Origin: Larix kaempferi
Lineage: Eukaryota > Streptophyta > Pinopsida > Pinales > Pinaceae
DNA length: 64,000 nucleotides
Assembly: GCA_027924585.1 (NCBI GenBank)
Contig: BSBM01000361.1
Location: 68,422,001-68,486,000, forward strand
Direction of reading: 5' to 3'
Shown: positions 52,487 through 63,123 of the stretch, piece by piece
How the letters are laid out: each line of letters begins with the position of its first letter
Numbering within the stretch: the stretch's first letter is position 1
Program-made: the position numbers and the translations under genes
Notes under the pieces: generated by a model
The model's database searches: none
The model's input: only the letters and a program-made list of their open reading frames with translations
What the model was told of the DNA's origin: nothing

Positions 52487-55400
52487 TCACTTCTTCCTCG
52501 AAGTGTCCTCGATCTGAAGAACGCCAAGCCTCTCTCTGAAGTACTCGAACTTCACTCTGGCTAGTGGCTTCGTCAGCACATCTACAATCTGCTCATCCGT
52601 CGCAACGTACAGGAGCTTCACAGCTCCTCTCTGCACCATATCCCTGATATAGTGATATTTGATCTCTATGTGTTTCGACCTGTCATGAAACACTGGGTTC
52701 TCGGACAGCCTCACACAACTCTGGTTATCACAGAAGATACCAGTAGCTTCCAGCGGGAGATCAAATAACTCAGACAGTAGCTTCCGTAGCCATACTGCCT
52801 CACAACTAGCTGAACAGGCTGCAACATACTCTGCCTCAGCTGTACTCAGTGCTACATAGGACTGCTTCCTGCTAAACCAAGAGATCACACCTGATCCCAT
52901 ACTGAAGCAACACCCAGATGTGCTCTTCCTGTCTGCAGCACTGCCAACCCAATCTGAATCAACATAACCCTGCAGGTTAAACTTTTGATTCGCCTCATAT
53001 CTGAGCCCATAATCCACTGTACCCTTCAGGTACCTCAGAACATGCTTTACAGCAACCAGGTGAACACTCCTCGGATCCGTCAGGAACTGGCTCAATGTGT
53101 TCATAGCAAAGCAAATGTCTGGTCTCGTGTTCGTTAGGTACATCAAGGACCCAATCATCTGACGATACATAGAGACATCAATCGGCTCAGATGAAGCATC
53201 ACATAGAAGCTTCAAATTCGATGCCATCGGTGTGGCCATGGCCTTGCAATCCATCATCCCGAATCTCTTAAGGATATCTACTGTGTACTTCCCTTGACCA
53301 AGGAAGATCCCACCTGCATTCTGCCACACCTCCATACCTAGGAAATAGTGCATCATTCCCAAGTCTTTCATATCAAATTCAGCTACAAGCTTCCTCTTGG
53401 TATCCGCAATCAGTCTATCATCTCCTGTCACAAATAGGTCATCCACATACAGTAGTAGAATCACAGGATTCCCTTCCTCAACCTTATAGTAAAGATTTGA
53501 ATCTGCTTTACTCTTGGTAAAGCCCAAACTAGATAGAAAACTGTCCATCCTACCATACCAAGTTCTGGGAGCTTGCTTCAAGCCATACAAGGCTTTCTTC
53601 AATCTGCACACATATGACTCCTTGTCATGTATTTCAAAGCCGAGTGGCTGTTCCACATATACTTCCTCTTCTACTACACCATTCAGGAAAGCAGTCTTGA
53701 CATCCATCTGGTGTATTTTCCATTTCATTGCTGCAGCCAGGGAAAGCACTGTTCTGATGGAAGTATACCTGGCTATAGGTGCAAATGTTTCTTCATAATC
53801 TATTCCTTCTTTTTGAGAGAAACCACGAGCTACGAATCTTGCTTTGTATTTTTCCACACTGCCATCTGCAGCATGCTTGATTTTGTAGATCCACTTGGAA
53901 GTCACAACAGACTTCTCTTTAAGTCTTGGGACAACATCCCAAACATCATTCTTCATTATTGATTGGTATTCCTCAACCATAGCATCCTTCCATTCTTTCT
54001 TTTCTGCTGCCTCTTCATAACTGGAAGGCTCTTTGTTCATAATGTCACAGAGTAAGGCAACATAACTGGTGTGTGATCTAGTTCTCTTCTTTGCTTTGTG
54101 TTCTTCTTCAGGAATGCCAAATCTTTCTGCATCATGAATGAGCTCTCTAGCCCATGCAGGTTTCCTCTTGTGAGAGTTATCCTCACGGGGTGGATCTACA
54201 GGTTCTTGTGGATCTTCAAACTCACGAACAGTTTCTGGAACTGCTTCAGTCATGATAGTGTCCTGGAATCTTGTTTCCTTAGGTTCTTCATAAACTTCAG
54301 TAGGTGCCTTTCTTGATTTGATGAATGCTGAGTTTTCATCAAATGTTACATCCCTGCTAACATCAATCTTCTTGAATCCTGGAAAGTATATTCTGTAAGC
54401 CTTCGAGCTTTCACTGTAACCCACAAAGATACCCTTCTTTCCTAAAGGATCTAGTTTAGTCCTCTTCTCTTTTGGGACATGAGTATATACTGGACAACCA
54501 AATATTCTGAGATGGCTGACTTCAAGTTTCTTACCAGAAAAGACCTCTTCTGGTGTCTTGTTGTCCAATATCTTGTGGGGTGTTCTGTTCTGTACATACA
54601 CAGCTGTTCTAGCTGCTTCTGCCCATAGATGCATAGGAAGATCTTGGTCATGCAACATTGCCCTTGCTGCTTCCATGATAGTTCTGTTCTTCCTTTCTGC
54701 AACACCATTCTGTTGAGGATTATAAGGAGCAGTCAACTCCCTCTTAATCCCTGAATCACTGCAAAGCTTCTTGAAGTCATTTGAGGTGAATTCTCCACCA
54801 TTGTCGGATCTGAATGTTTTGATCTTCTTGTTAGTTTGATTCTCCATCAAGGTTTTGAATTCCTTGAATTTATCAATCACCTCATCTTTTCCCTTCAAGA
54901 AGTATACCCACGTCTTCCTGGAGAAGTCATCAATAAATGATACATAGTAAACATACCCACTCAGGGAACTGGATGACATAGGGCCACATACATCTGAGTG
55001 GATGATTTCTAGGATGTCTTTTGCTTTGCTTTCACTGCTTGGGAAAGCCTTCTTAATGTTCTTACCTTTTGCACATCCTTTGCAAACACCTTCATGTTTG
55101 GTCTTGATTTCAGGAAGACCCTCTACTACCTTGCTTGCAATTGGAAGTGCTCTATAGTGCATGTGAGCAAGTCTTCTATGCCAAAGTTCACTTGGCTCCA
55201 TGGATTCATGTACCATGGCATGTTCAGGTTGTCCCTTCAATTTATACAAGCCTCCCTCTTGCTCTCCAATCACTACTGCATCATCTATGTTCTTTCCCTT
55301 TGGCCACATTAGGACTTGGCCATCCACAAATGCAACCCTCATACCTTTTGCATCCAATGCAGAGATTGAGAGTAAGTTTTTCTTGAGCCCAGGTACATAG

Positions 55401-56521
55401 AGGACTTCCTTCATCTTCAGAGATTTTCCAGAATCTAGGTTGTAGGAGGCTTCACTACTTCCTTTGATTGGGTATTGATAATCATCCCCAAGTTTCACCT
55501 TATGGGGTGATTCATGTTCAGATAGGTTCACAAAGAATTCCTTAAACCCAGTCATGTGTTTGGAAGCCCCACTATCAATCAACCAATCATTACATCCATG
55601 GGAGATGGTACCTGTAAGAGCAGAAATTAGAACATATTCTTCTTCACTTGATGAGTCATCATCACTACTACTTTCTGCCCTAGCCTTTTTCTTTGGAGGT
55701 TCATCATCTTCGGTAGCATGAGCATGAAACCTTCTTTTGCTGCCCTTTTTCTTTTTACTAGAGTTGTTGTTATTATCCCTTTTGTTCTTGGGACAATCTG
55801 AAGCAAAGTGACCCTTCTCATTGCATGTGAAGCATCTTAGGTCCTTCTTACTCTTTTGATGGAATCTTTTGTGGTGAGAGTGATCCTTCTTGGTTTTGCT
55901 TCTTTTGGTGTGAGCTGCAAGAGCTTGATCTTCTCCTCCCATCTTTTCCTCACGCGCTATAAGTCTAGCTTCTTCTTGAGAGCATTCTTCCCTCAATCTG
56001 TTGAAGGAGATCAATTTCTTCCTTGCACAAATTCCTTGAATAAAGGAATCCCATGACCTGGGTAGGCCATTTAGAGTGGTCATCACCACTTCTCCATTCT
56101 CCACCATTTCATCTACTGCTTCTAATTTTTCCTTGATCTGGGAGACCCTTGAAAAGTAAGATTGAATGGTTTCTCCATTCTGAAACTTCACTGCTTTCAA
56201 TTGGTTCCGCAGGGTCATCTTCCGATTTATGTTCTTTCCTTCAAATAGCTTGGTCAAAGATTCAAACATCTCTTTGGGTGTCTTAAGAGAAGACACATGA
56301 GGTATGAGATGGTCTTTGATAGAATCAGCAATGATTCTCTTTGCCTTGACCAAGTTATTCTTGTGCAATGCCTTGGCTTCTTCATCCTCTGGGATAGGGA
56401 TGTCTTCTTTCACATATGGGTCCAACTCATTCTCTTCCAGGATTAACCCAATCCTATACTTCCAGGCTCGGAAGTTATCAGCCCCTTCAAGCTTATCCTC
56501 AAACTTGGTGTGGAGAGACAT
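52487..56521 (-). CDS. gag-pol: Element F copia Gag-Pol polyprotein, intact
   Basis: A single ORF of 1344 residues from ATG 56521. Gag is at about 1-225, the zinc knuckle CFTCNEKGHFASDC at about 230-243, and protease DSGASKHM at about 316. GAG-pre-integrase (ELWHRRLAHMHY) leads to integrase with D,D,E at about 506 (HSDVCGP), 571 (RSDNGGEF) and 605 (QQNGVAERKN). RT has YVDD at about 1024. RNase H has DSDWVGS at about 1188, AEAEYVA and CDNQS. It ends with the usual copia ADVLTKPL-like block, here VDVLTKPLARVKFEYFRERLGV. Order and length are typical of a Tork/TNT-type copia element. No break is seen, so it could be autonomous. Confidence 0.97.
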   Translation of the reverse strand: MSLHTKFEDKLEGADNFRAWKYRIGLILEENELDPYVKEDIPIPEDEEAKALHKNNLVKAKRIIADSIKDHLIPHVSSLKTPKEMFESLTKLFEGKNINRKMTLRNQLKAVKFQNGETIQSYFSRVSQIKEKLEAVDEMVENGEVVMTTLNGLPRSWDSFIQGICARKKLISFNRLREECSQEEARLIAREEKMGGEDQALAAHTKRSKTKKDHSHHKRFHQKSKKDLRCFTCNEKGHFASDCPKNKRDNNNNSSKKKKGSKRRFHAHATEDDEPPKKKARAESSSDDDSSSEEEYVLISALTGTISHGCNDWLIDSGASKHMTGFKEFFVNLSEHESPHKVKLGDDYQYPIKGSSEASYNLDSGKSLKMKEVLYVPGLKKNLLSISALDAKGMRVAFVDGQVLMWPKGKNIDDAVVIGEQEGGLYKLKGQPEHAMVHESMEPSELWHRRLAHMHYRALPIASKVVEGLPEIKTKHEGVCKGCAKGKNIKKAFPSSESKAKDILEIIHSDVCGPMSSSSLSGYVYYVSFIDDFSRKTWVYFLKGKDEVIDKFKEFKTLMENQTNKKIKTFRSDNGGEFTSNDFKKLCSDSGIKRELTAPYNPQQNGVAERKNRTIMEAARAMLHDQDLPMHLWAEAARTAVYVQNRTPHKILDNKTPEEVFSGKKLEVSHLRIFGCPVYTHVPKEKRTKLDPLGKKGIFVGYSESSKAYRIYFPGFKKIDVSRDVTFDENSAFIKSRKAPTEVYEEPKETRFQDTIMTEAVPETVREFEDPQEPVDPPREDNSHKRKPAWARELIHDAERFGIPEEEHKAKKRTRSHTSYVALLCDIMNKEPSSYEEAAEKKEWKDAMVEEYQSIMKNDVWDVVPRLKEKSVVTSKWIYKIKHAADGSVEKYKARFVARGFSQKEGIDYEETFAPIARYTSIRTVLSLAAAMKWKIHQMDVKTAFLNGVVEEEVYVEQPLGFEIHDKESYVCRLKKALYGLKQAPRTWYGRMDSFLSSLGFTKSKADSNLYYKVEEGNPVILLLYVDDLFVTGDDRLIADTKRKLVAEFDMKDLGMMHYFLGMEVWQNAGGIFLGQGKYTVDILKRFGMMDCKAMATPMASNLKLLCDASSEPIDVSMYRQMIGSLMYLTNTRPDICFAMNTLSQFLTDPRSVHLVAVKHVLRYLKGTVDYGLRYEANQKFNLQGYVDSDWVGSAADRKSTSGCCFSMGSGVISWFSRKQSYVALSTAEAEYVAACSASCEAVWLRKLLSELFDLPLEATGIFCDNQSCVRLSENPVFHDRSKHIEIKYHYIRDMVQRGAVKLLYVATDEQIVDVLTKPLARVKFEYFRERLGVLQIEDTSRKK

Positions 56522-57069
56522 CTTTTAAGAGTAATTCAAATGGAAATAGAAAGGATTTAGAACTTACCACTTGAAGTGCTGAAAACTGGATCTGGTCCCG
56601 AACTAGGGTTTGTCAGAGAAACCCTAAAAATTCAAAATGTGAATTTCAAAATTCCAAAAGGATAGAAATATGCGCCTTGGAGAGCTGATCAGCCTAGTAC
56701 ATTCAGAATTTGAGATCAGCAAAGTCTTGCCCTTCAAAATTGTCTTTTTGTCCTCCCGGGTTCACTGGGGAGAGCCCTGAATTAGGGTTTGAGTTTCCCG
56801 GAGATCTACCCAACCAAAAATCTCGATCCAAAGCTCAAACCTTCGATTTTTGCAAGGAGCTTCCAGCTGTACCTTCAGTTTCCAGAAATTCCTATTTTTG
56901 TGGAAACCCTAATTTTTAGGGCCAAATCTGAAAATGCTCGGAACTGAATTCTGATTGGACAGATAGATGCACCTTGATGAGTAGATCCAATCTACTAATC
57001 TGTGGAGAGAAACCCAATAAACAAGGAATACAAGCTTCCGTCACTGCAAAATCTCTTCTTCTCAGTTAA
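56522..57069 (-). other. Element F leader
   Basis: Between primer site and gag ATG; no gene. The similar leader of element G is seen at 63717-64000 (shared TTCCACAAAAATAGGAATTTC block, CTAAAAATTAGGG). Confidence 0.8.
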
Positions 57070-57081
57070 GCTCTGATACCA
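57070..57081 (-). other. Element F primer binding site (initiator Met tRNA)
   Basis: On the minus strand TGGTATCAGAGC immediately follows the 5' LTR. It is a perfect match to the canonical plant copia primer site. Confidence 0.94.
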
Positions 57082-57689
57082 TGTTAAATTTTTAGTATTA
57101 AATCACAATACTATAGGATCTTTGCTGAGAGAATAACATCTACAGTATATCAATGCATGACAATCATAATATGACAAGCATCACAAGCATCACAAGAATC
57201 AAAAGCATAGAGACAAGAGACACAGAGTTTCCGTGGGGAAAACCCTAAGGTGAAAAACCCCACAACTTCCTCAGAGATAGAGAGAGCAATGGCTCAACCA
57301 AAATACAACCAAATAATACAGAGATAGTCTCCTAGCAGATGATCCTCCTCCTCCTCACTAGTGCGCCACTTTTCAGAGAGAGAGATAGTTACCTTTCCGA
57401 GTGAGTAAAATAGAGATCTCCTATCTCTATTTATATTCACCTTTTTGCCCAATGACCTACTGGGGCCGACTTGTCTACTTGAGTACATCCACATTATATT
57501 ATATATTAATTAGGGCCGACCCCATAAGGTGGTCTAATAACCCATCGGCAAGTACACACACTTGCGACACTTGTCAATCCACATGACGACACTTCCTTAT
57601 AGAGGAATAACACATCTCTTATAAGGGTACAATAAATATAAATATAATATACAGATGAAATACATTCCGAAGTTACATATACATCAACA
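57082..57689 (-). mobile_element. Element F 5' LTR
   Basis: The 608-bp copy, upstream in the minus-strand sense. TATAAATA occurs on the minus strand near 57433-57426, a likely promoter. Confidence 0.96.
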
Positions 57690-59015
57690 TATCCATTGCC
57701 AAGGATTGATGATTTGTTTGATCAAATGAATGAAGCTAAAGTGTTTTCCAAGATTGACTTAAGGTCTGGTTACCATCAAGTAAGGATTAAAGAGGAATAC
57801 ATTCACAAGATAGCTTTCAGAACTAGATATGGTCACTATGAGTTCACTATGGTACCATTTGGTCTTACCAATGCACCTGCCACATTCATGTGTCTCATGA
57901 ATAGTGTATTCAACAAATATTTGGATAAGTTTGGGATTGTGTTCATGGATGACATTCTTGTCTATTCAAGGAATGAAGAAGAACATGAGGAACATCTAAG
58001 GATGGTGTTGCAAGTCCTTAGAAAGCATCAATTGTATGCCAAGTTAAGAAAGTGTGAGTTTTACCAAAAGAGGATTCAATATTTGGGTCATGTCATTTAT
58101 GAAGAAGGAATTGCAGTGGATCCGGAGAAGATTAATTCTATCATGGATTGGTCAACTCCAAGAAATGTTTCAGATGTTAGATCTTTTATGGGTCTTGTTG
58201 GTTACTACAAAAGGTTTATTGAAGGCTTCTCTAGGATAGCTCATCCGATCACTTCATTGCAAAGAAAGAACATCAAGTTTGTATGGTCTGAAAAATGTGA
58301 GAAAAGTTTTCAGAAGTTAAAGGAGTTACTTACCAATGCTCCTGTTTTGAAGATAGCAGATCCAAAGAAGGATTTTGTAGTGTGCACAGATGCTTGCATT
58401 GAAGGGCTAGGTGGAGTGCTCATGCAAGAAGGAGTTGTGATTTTCTATGAGTCAAGGAAATTAAAAGAGCATGAAAAGAATTATGCCACACATGATTTAG
58501 AATTAGTAGCCATAGTACATGCTCTTAAAATGTGGAGACATTATTTGATGGGAAGAAGATTTGAGCTTAGAACAGACCACATGAGTTTGAAGTATTTGTT
58601 TGATAAACCAAACTTGAATGCTAGGCAAGCTAGGTGGATGGAATTTCTTTGTGAATTCAATTTTGAAATTAAGCATGTAAAAGGGAAAGAGAATAAGGTT
58701 GCAGATGCTCTTAGCAGAAAATTTCATGTTGCAGCATTAAGTGTGTGTAAATCAGACTTGAAGACAAGAGTTATTGAAGCCCAGCACAGTGATGAAGCTT
58801 GCCTTCAAATTAAAGAGAAGTTGCAGCAAGGTAATGTGGATGAAAAGTGTGCGGAATATCAGCTTGGTGAAGACAATATCCTCATCTACAAGGATAGATT
58901 GTACATTCCAAATAGTGCAGATTTGAAGAAGCTGGTGATGGATGAAATTCATCAAATGCCATACTCTGGACATCCAGGATATCAGAAAACTATAACAACA
59001 GCAAGAAAGCAATAA
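57690..59015 (+). pseudogene. Element E reverse transcriptase (rest) and RNase H
   Basis: RT resumes after F's target duplication. The first Asp lies in [12 protein letters not shown] and the active site is FMDD (about 57943), with [11 protein letters not shown] after it. RNase H keeps D, E, D and D ([27 protein letters not shown]), unlike element B's Pol. The integrase zinc region starts (GHPGYQKT). A TAA at 59013-59015 breaks the frame just before the zinc cysteines. Confidence 0.93.
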
Positions 59016-60239
59016 TTTTGGCATGGTATGAAGAAGGACATAGCTGATTATATTGCTAGGTGTCAGAATTGCCAACAAGTCAAGGTAGAACACCAACATC
59101 CAGCAGGATTGTTGCAGCCCTTACCCATTCCAGAATGGAAGTGGGAAGTGATCTCTATGGATTTTATAATAGGTCTGCCCATGACAGTGAAGAAGCATGA
59201 TTCAATCATGGTTGTGGTGGACAAGCTATCCAAGGTAGATCACTTTATTCCAGTCAAGTCCACTCATAAGGCTAGTGACATTGCAAATATCTTCATGAGA
59301 GAGATATTCAAGTTGCATGGATTGCCTAAGGAAATAATTTTTGATCATGATAGAAAGTTCACTTCCAATTTTTGGAAGGGATTATTTCAGGAATTGGGAA
59401 CTAAATTGAATTTCAGTACAACATATCATCCTCAAACAGATGGCCAAACTGAGAGGGTGAATCAGGTTCTTGAAGACATGCTGAGAATGTATGTGATGGA
59501 TAAACCATCCAAGTGGGAGGATTACCTACACTTGGTAGAATTTGCATACAATAATGGACATCATGCATCCTTGGGGATGAGTCCATTTGAGGCATTGTAT
59601 GGCAAGGGATGCAGGACTCCAGTGAATTGGGACAGCCCGGTGAACAGGGTAGTACTTGGACCAGAGATGATCAAGGAAATGGAACATGAAGTTGCTAAGA
59701 TTAGGCAGAATTTAAAGGCAGCTCAGGATAGGCAGAAGAGTTATGCATATTTGAAAAGAGTGCATAAGGAATTTCAAATTGGGGATCATGTTTATTTGAG
59801 AGTGAAACCAAGGAAAAGTTCTCTCAAGTTGGGGATTTGTGCCAAGTTGTCACCAAGATATTGTGGGCCATTTGAAGTCCTAGATAGGATAGGGCCAGTT
59901 GCATATAGACTTGCATTGCCTGCTAACATAAGAGCTCATAATGTTTTCCATGTATCTTTGCTTAAGAAGTATGTACATGATCCTAATCATATGATTGATT
60001 GGAATGTGATACAGGTGGAACCCGAGGGAGAGTTCCAAGTAGAACCTATGTGCATCCTCAATAAGAAGGTCACTTTGCTTCGGAACAGAGCCATCGGGCA
60101 GGTAAAGGTCCAATGGGAGCACCTTAGTCCTGATGAGGGTACATGGGAGCTGGAGGATGCCATGAGAGAGGCATTCCCATTTTTGTTCAGTTTTGAGAAC
60201 ACCAAGGACGGTGTTGTTATAAGGGGGACGGGAATGTAA
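59016..60239 (+). pseudogene. Element E integrase with C-terminal chromodomain
   Basis: The frame continues from the stop at 59013 to 60239, ending inside the first bases of the 3' LTR. Zinc CQNCQQVK, then D,D,E at SMDFIIGLP (about 59158), FDHDRKFTS (about 59342) and DGQTERVNQ (about 59450). The GPF-type C-terminal domain is followed by a chromodomain (about 60048-60185; QVKVQWEHLSPDEGTWE). Chromodomains bind modified histones and guide insertion into heterochromatin, which marks a chromovirus. The frame itself is intact. Confidence 0.93.
60221..60235 (+). other. Element E polypurine tract
   Basis: AAGGGGGACGGGAA abuts the 3' LTR. It overlaps the last codons of integrase. Confidence 0.85.
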
Positions 60240-61850
60240 TACCCCAATTTTGACCCTTAAGAAATATTGGCTTCTAATGTAAATATTGTATACATGCGTT
60301 GTATGTTTCCCTAGCGTGGAGCTCAAGGCCAAGGCCCCGCTAGAGTATGTTCGGATTTTATTTAAAACAAGCAAGTATTTAATATTTTGATACCCATGTG
60401 CTATTAAGCCATGGAATATTGTAAATTGATGTAAATGTTAATATTTCAATAAAATACCAAAACTGGCTATGGAAGCAACAAATGAGAAGGGGCCATGTGT
60501 ATCCACTAGGGAGTGGTGAGGGGGTTGTGGGATTGAGCCATAAGCTACCAAATGTCATTGTCAGAACCCATTTGACTTTCCTTGATGACATTTATTTCTG
60601 TTGTAAGGAAGTAGTTGAAGATTCCAGTCCATGGCTTCAATGGAGCATGGGCAGCCCAAAAATTCGTATTTGCAGGTATGGGCTCTGTTTTCTTGTACCA
60701 CAAGCCACTCTACCTCATGGGAGTTACTTCTTCCTCATTTCCAATCCAGTGTGGAAGAACCCAACATCATTTTCCATCCAAAAATGAATTCTAGCAGTGA
60801 GCAAAACTAGAAATCGCAACTTTGAAAGAACCCACGTTTTGAAGAGCAAAAAATGCGCAAATTTGGTATTTAACAGTAAAATCTAATGGGGGATCCATAG
60901 ATAGGAACCTTGGGGCAAATTTGAGAGGATTAGATACCCTGAAATCCATTGGAAAACCCAGTTCTTATAACCCATAAAACCAGTGACGAGACTGAGTTAT
61001 TGGATGAACAGAATTGTGAGAAATCCAATTGTGAATGACTGAGCAGAGGTTGGGTTTGCTTGATAAACCCAGTGAAGGATAGAATCTCAAGGATTAGCAG
61101 CTGGACCTTTCTATGCCCACCCTGAAGAGCACTGGATGGAAGGGATGCCTGAGGGACTGTGCAGCAGAGAAGGGGACCTTCTTTGTGTTGGGTGTGGTAG
61201 GTAATGTGGGTGCCTTGACTGTTGAATTCATTTAAGATGCATGTAGCTCTGTGGTTGAGCTCACTCACTTAGCATTTCCCTCCTTTGTCTTTCATATGCT
61301 TGACAAACCCAACTGTGTGTTGGATTAGCATAGTTGTTGAGTGAAACCATGGCTGTGAGTGAGCATAGCTAGTTCCTCCTTAGTGGATACACAATCCAGC
61401 TTAGGGGTGATCTCCCAACTGAAAGAATAAAAGCTGCACAGAGATCTATGGTTGGGTGGAACGTTTCTCTCACATAGCCAGTTGTTTGGACAGCTTCATC
61501 TTCAAGATAAGTGTTATCTGTGTTATAAATTATATGCATTTTGTGTTCTGTAATGTGTTAATTCGGAATGGTAATTATTCATGTTAATGGAATTGATATG
61601 AAGTCTGTGCATAGCATGAGAATGGGATAAATTCCTCGCCTGTTGATGCATCATTTGCTTGAGATAAATATACTGATGTATTTCTGTTGTGTGTGTACAA
61701 TTATGTATTTTAATTCCGCTGTGTAATTTAATTGTGCATTTTATCTAAATGGAATTTTTTTTACAATTATGGCTTTGGGGAAGAATTAGACACCCCATGT
61801 TACAGTCATGTTCCCTCCCTTGCATTGGATTGATGGAAGGGGACGTGACA
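60236..61850 (+). mobile_element. Element E 3' LTR
   Basis: The 1615-bp partner of 44732-46347, ending GGGGACGTGACA and followed by the AGAGG duplication. Confidence 0.95.
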
Positions 61851-61855
61851 AGAGG

Positions 61856-62575
61856 CCATCAACTGTGTTGCTTACCTCCAGAATAGATTCCCTCACAAAG
61901 AAATGAAAGGTAAAAATACTTTTGAAGCATGGATGGGTTACAAACATAATGTATCTCATCTCAGAGTATTTGGATCCAGAGCTTGGGCTAGGATTCCAAT
62001 AGAGAAAAGGAGAGCCTTAGATCCACAAAGCAGAGAGTGTTTACTGGTGGGTTATGCACTAAGTGGAAAGGCCTACAAAATTATTTATCCTTCTACTATG
62101 AAAATATTCCTTTAAATGAGTGTTCAGTTTGAAGAATGGCCACTTCAAGATGCTCATTCTATTGAGCAAGAGAGCTTTCCTACCACACCACCACTACTTG
62201 CTGAGTAAGAGAGCGAAGCTTCATCTCAAGAATGTTCAGATTCTGAATCTGAAAGTGAACATGATGAAGAGAAAATGCTAGATCCAAATCCATAAGAACA
62301 TGAAGATCTATCACCTGACAGCGAAGATGAGCGAATGTTAGATCCAGATCCACAAGAACCTGAAGATTCAACTCTTCGTCCGAGATGGGCTGCCACAACT
62401 CTTAAATCTATCGATGATCTTGTTGGAGATCCACTTGATCCAAGGAGAACCAAATCTTATTTTCAAAATGGAAGGTTTCATCCTTCTCACATTGATCCAT
62501 TACTTTCCGATAGATCCTTTCTCAGTAAAGAAGTTCACTTACCTTTTGGGGTGAGTGATGCACATGCTTGATTAG
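61856..62575 (+). pseudogene. Element D integrase C-terminal half and linker; RT/RNase H missing
   Basis: The integrase frame continues from 44731: CVAYLQNRFPHKEMKG, then WMGYKHNVSHLRVFGSRAW, the conserved copia block, and GYALSGKAYKI. A TAA lies at 62113-62115. An acidic linker follows (SESESEHDEEK; EDEXMLDPDP repeated twice; stops near 62206 and 62293). It ends at TGA 62570 without any RT or RNase H motif, only about 165 bases before the 3' LTR. So D lost RT-RNase H by deletion. Confidence 0.85.
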
Positions 62576-62739
62576 CATTCTACTGTCTATCTTGATGGGG
62601 GGATTTCTTTCCACTGGGTTTTCCCTCTTTCCTCACATTTTTATTTAGATCGTTGTGTGGGGTGACCTTTGGTCTCAGTTATCAGGTCCCTACTATTTTT
62701 CAGTTCCTATGTTTCCTCATAATCCAGATTGCAGGGGGG
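62576..62739 (+). other. Element D 3' non-coding end and polypurine tract
   Basis: Short T-rich stretch ending GATTGCAGGGGGG directly before the 3' LTR. Confidence 0.75.
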
Positions 62740-63123
62740 TATTGGAATATTCTCACCATAATTATTATATTTGCATGCATCCAGTCATCAGTATGGTGGT
62801 CTCCCAACCCCTAGTCCTTGGTTTTTAGCCCCCTGGAGCCTGTTTCTAGCCATCAGTAGGCCTCCTACCTACCTAGTACACATTATTTTCACCATATGGA
62901 TACTAATGCACCCGACTACATACCTCTAGGATTCCATCAGTTAGTTCATGCATTGATTAGTCAGTTCTTGCATTGATTGCTCAGTTAAACTGACTATAGC
63001 TCCCAGATGTCTATATCGGAGTGCCACTTGACTACTGATAGTCTTTCATGCACCCTTGGAGTCTCCATCCCATTATTAGTGGTCACATGCATCATTTAGA
63101 CTCAGTTAGACTCACCTTTGACT
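62740..63123 (+). mobile_element. Element D 3' LTR, left part
   Basis: TATTGGAATATTC... (the first TG is now TA) follows 36573-37255 until CACCTTTGACT, where G inserted. The rest of the LTR must lie beyond G, outside the window. Confidence 0.85.

Larger units (their letters stand above)
50343..57689 (-). mobile_element. Element F: intact Ty1/copia retrotransposon
   Basis: Its 608-bp LTRs are at 50343-50950 and 57082-57689 with TATCC duplicated at 50338-50342 and 57690-57694. Read on the minus strand: LTR, initiator-Met primer site, leader, one 1344-codon gag-pol ORF, repeat-rich 3' region, polypurine tract, LTR. The LTRs differ at about five positions by eye, so it is recent. It inserted into E's RT. 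Removing it with one TATCC restores E's RT frame at this point. Confidence 0.97.
44732..61850 (+). mobile_element. Element E: full-length chromovirus (Ty3/gypsy) interrupted by F
   Basis: LTRs TGTAATACC...TGACA lie at 44732-46347 and 60236-61850. AGAGG is duplicated at 44727-44731 and 61851-61855. Gag-protease, RT, RNase H, integrase and a C-terminal chromodomain are present in that order, but with stops and frameshifts. F sits in RT at 50343-57689. Without F the element is about 9.8 kb. The LTRs differ by roughly 5% over their first ~260 bases by eye, so E is older than B and F. Confidence 0.95.
36573..63123 (+). mobile_element. Element D: Ty1/copia retrotransposon, the outer host of the nested stack
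   Basis: 5' LTR, initiator-Met primer site, gag, protease and integrase start are on the left. The integrase continues at 44697-44731 and then at 61856, with the 3' LTR at 62740. Interruptions: C (39404-44691), E (44732-61850, itself containing F) and G (from 63124). RT and RNase H are missing. Gag-protease-integrase order before RT is the copia order. The element extends past the window, inside or beyond G. Confidence 0.9.
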
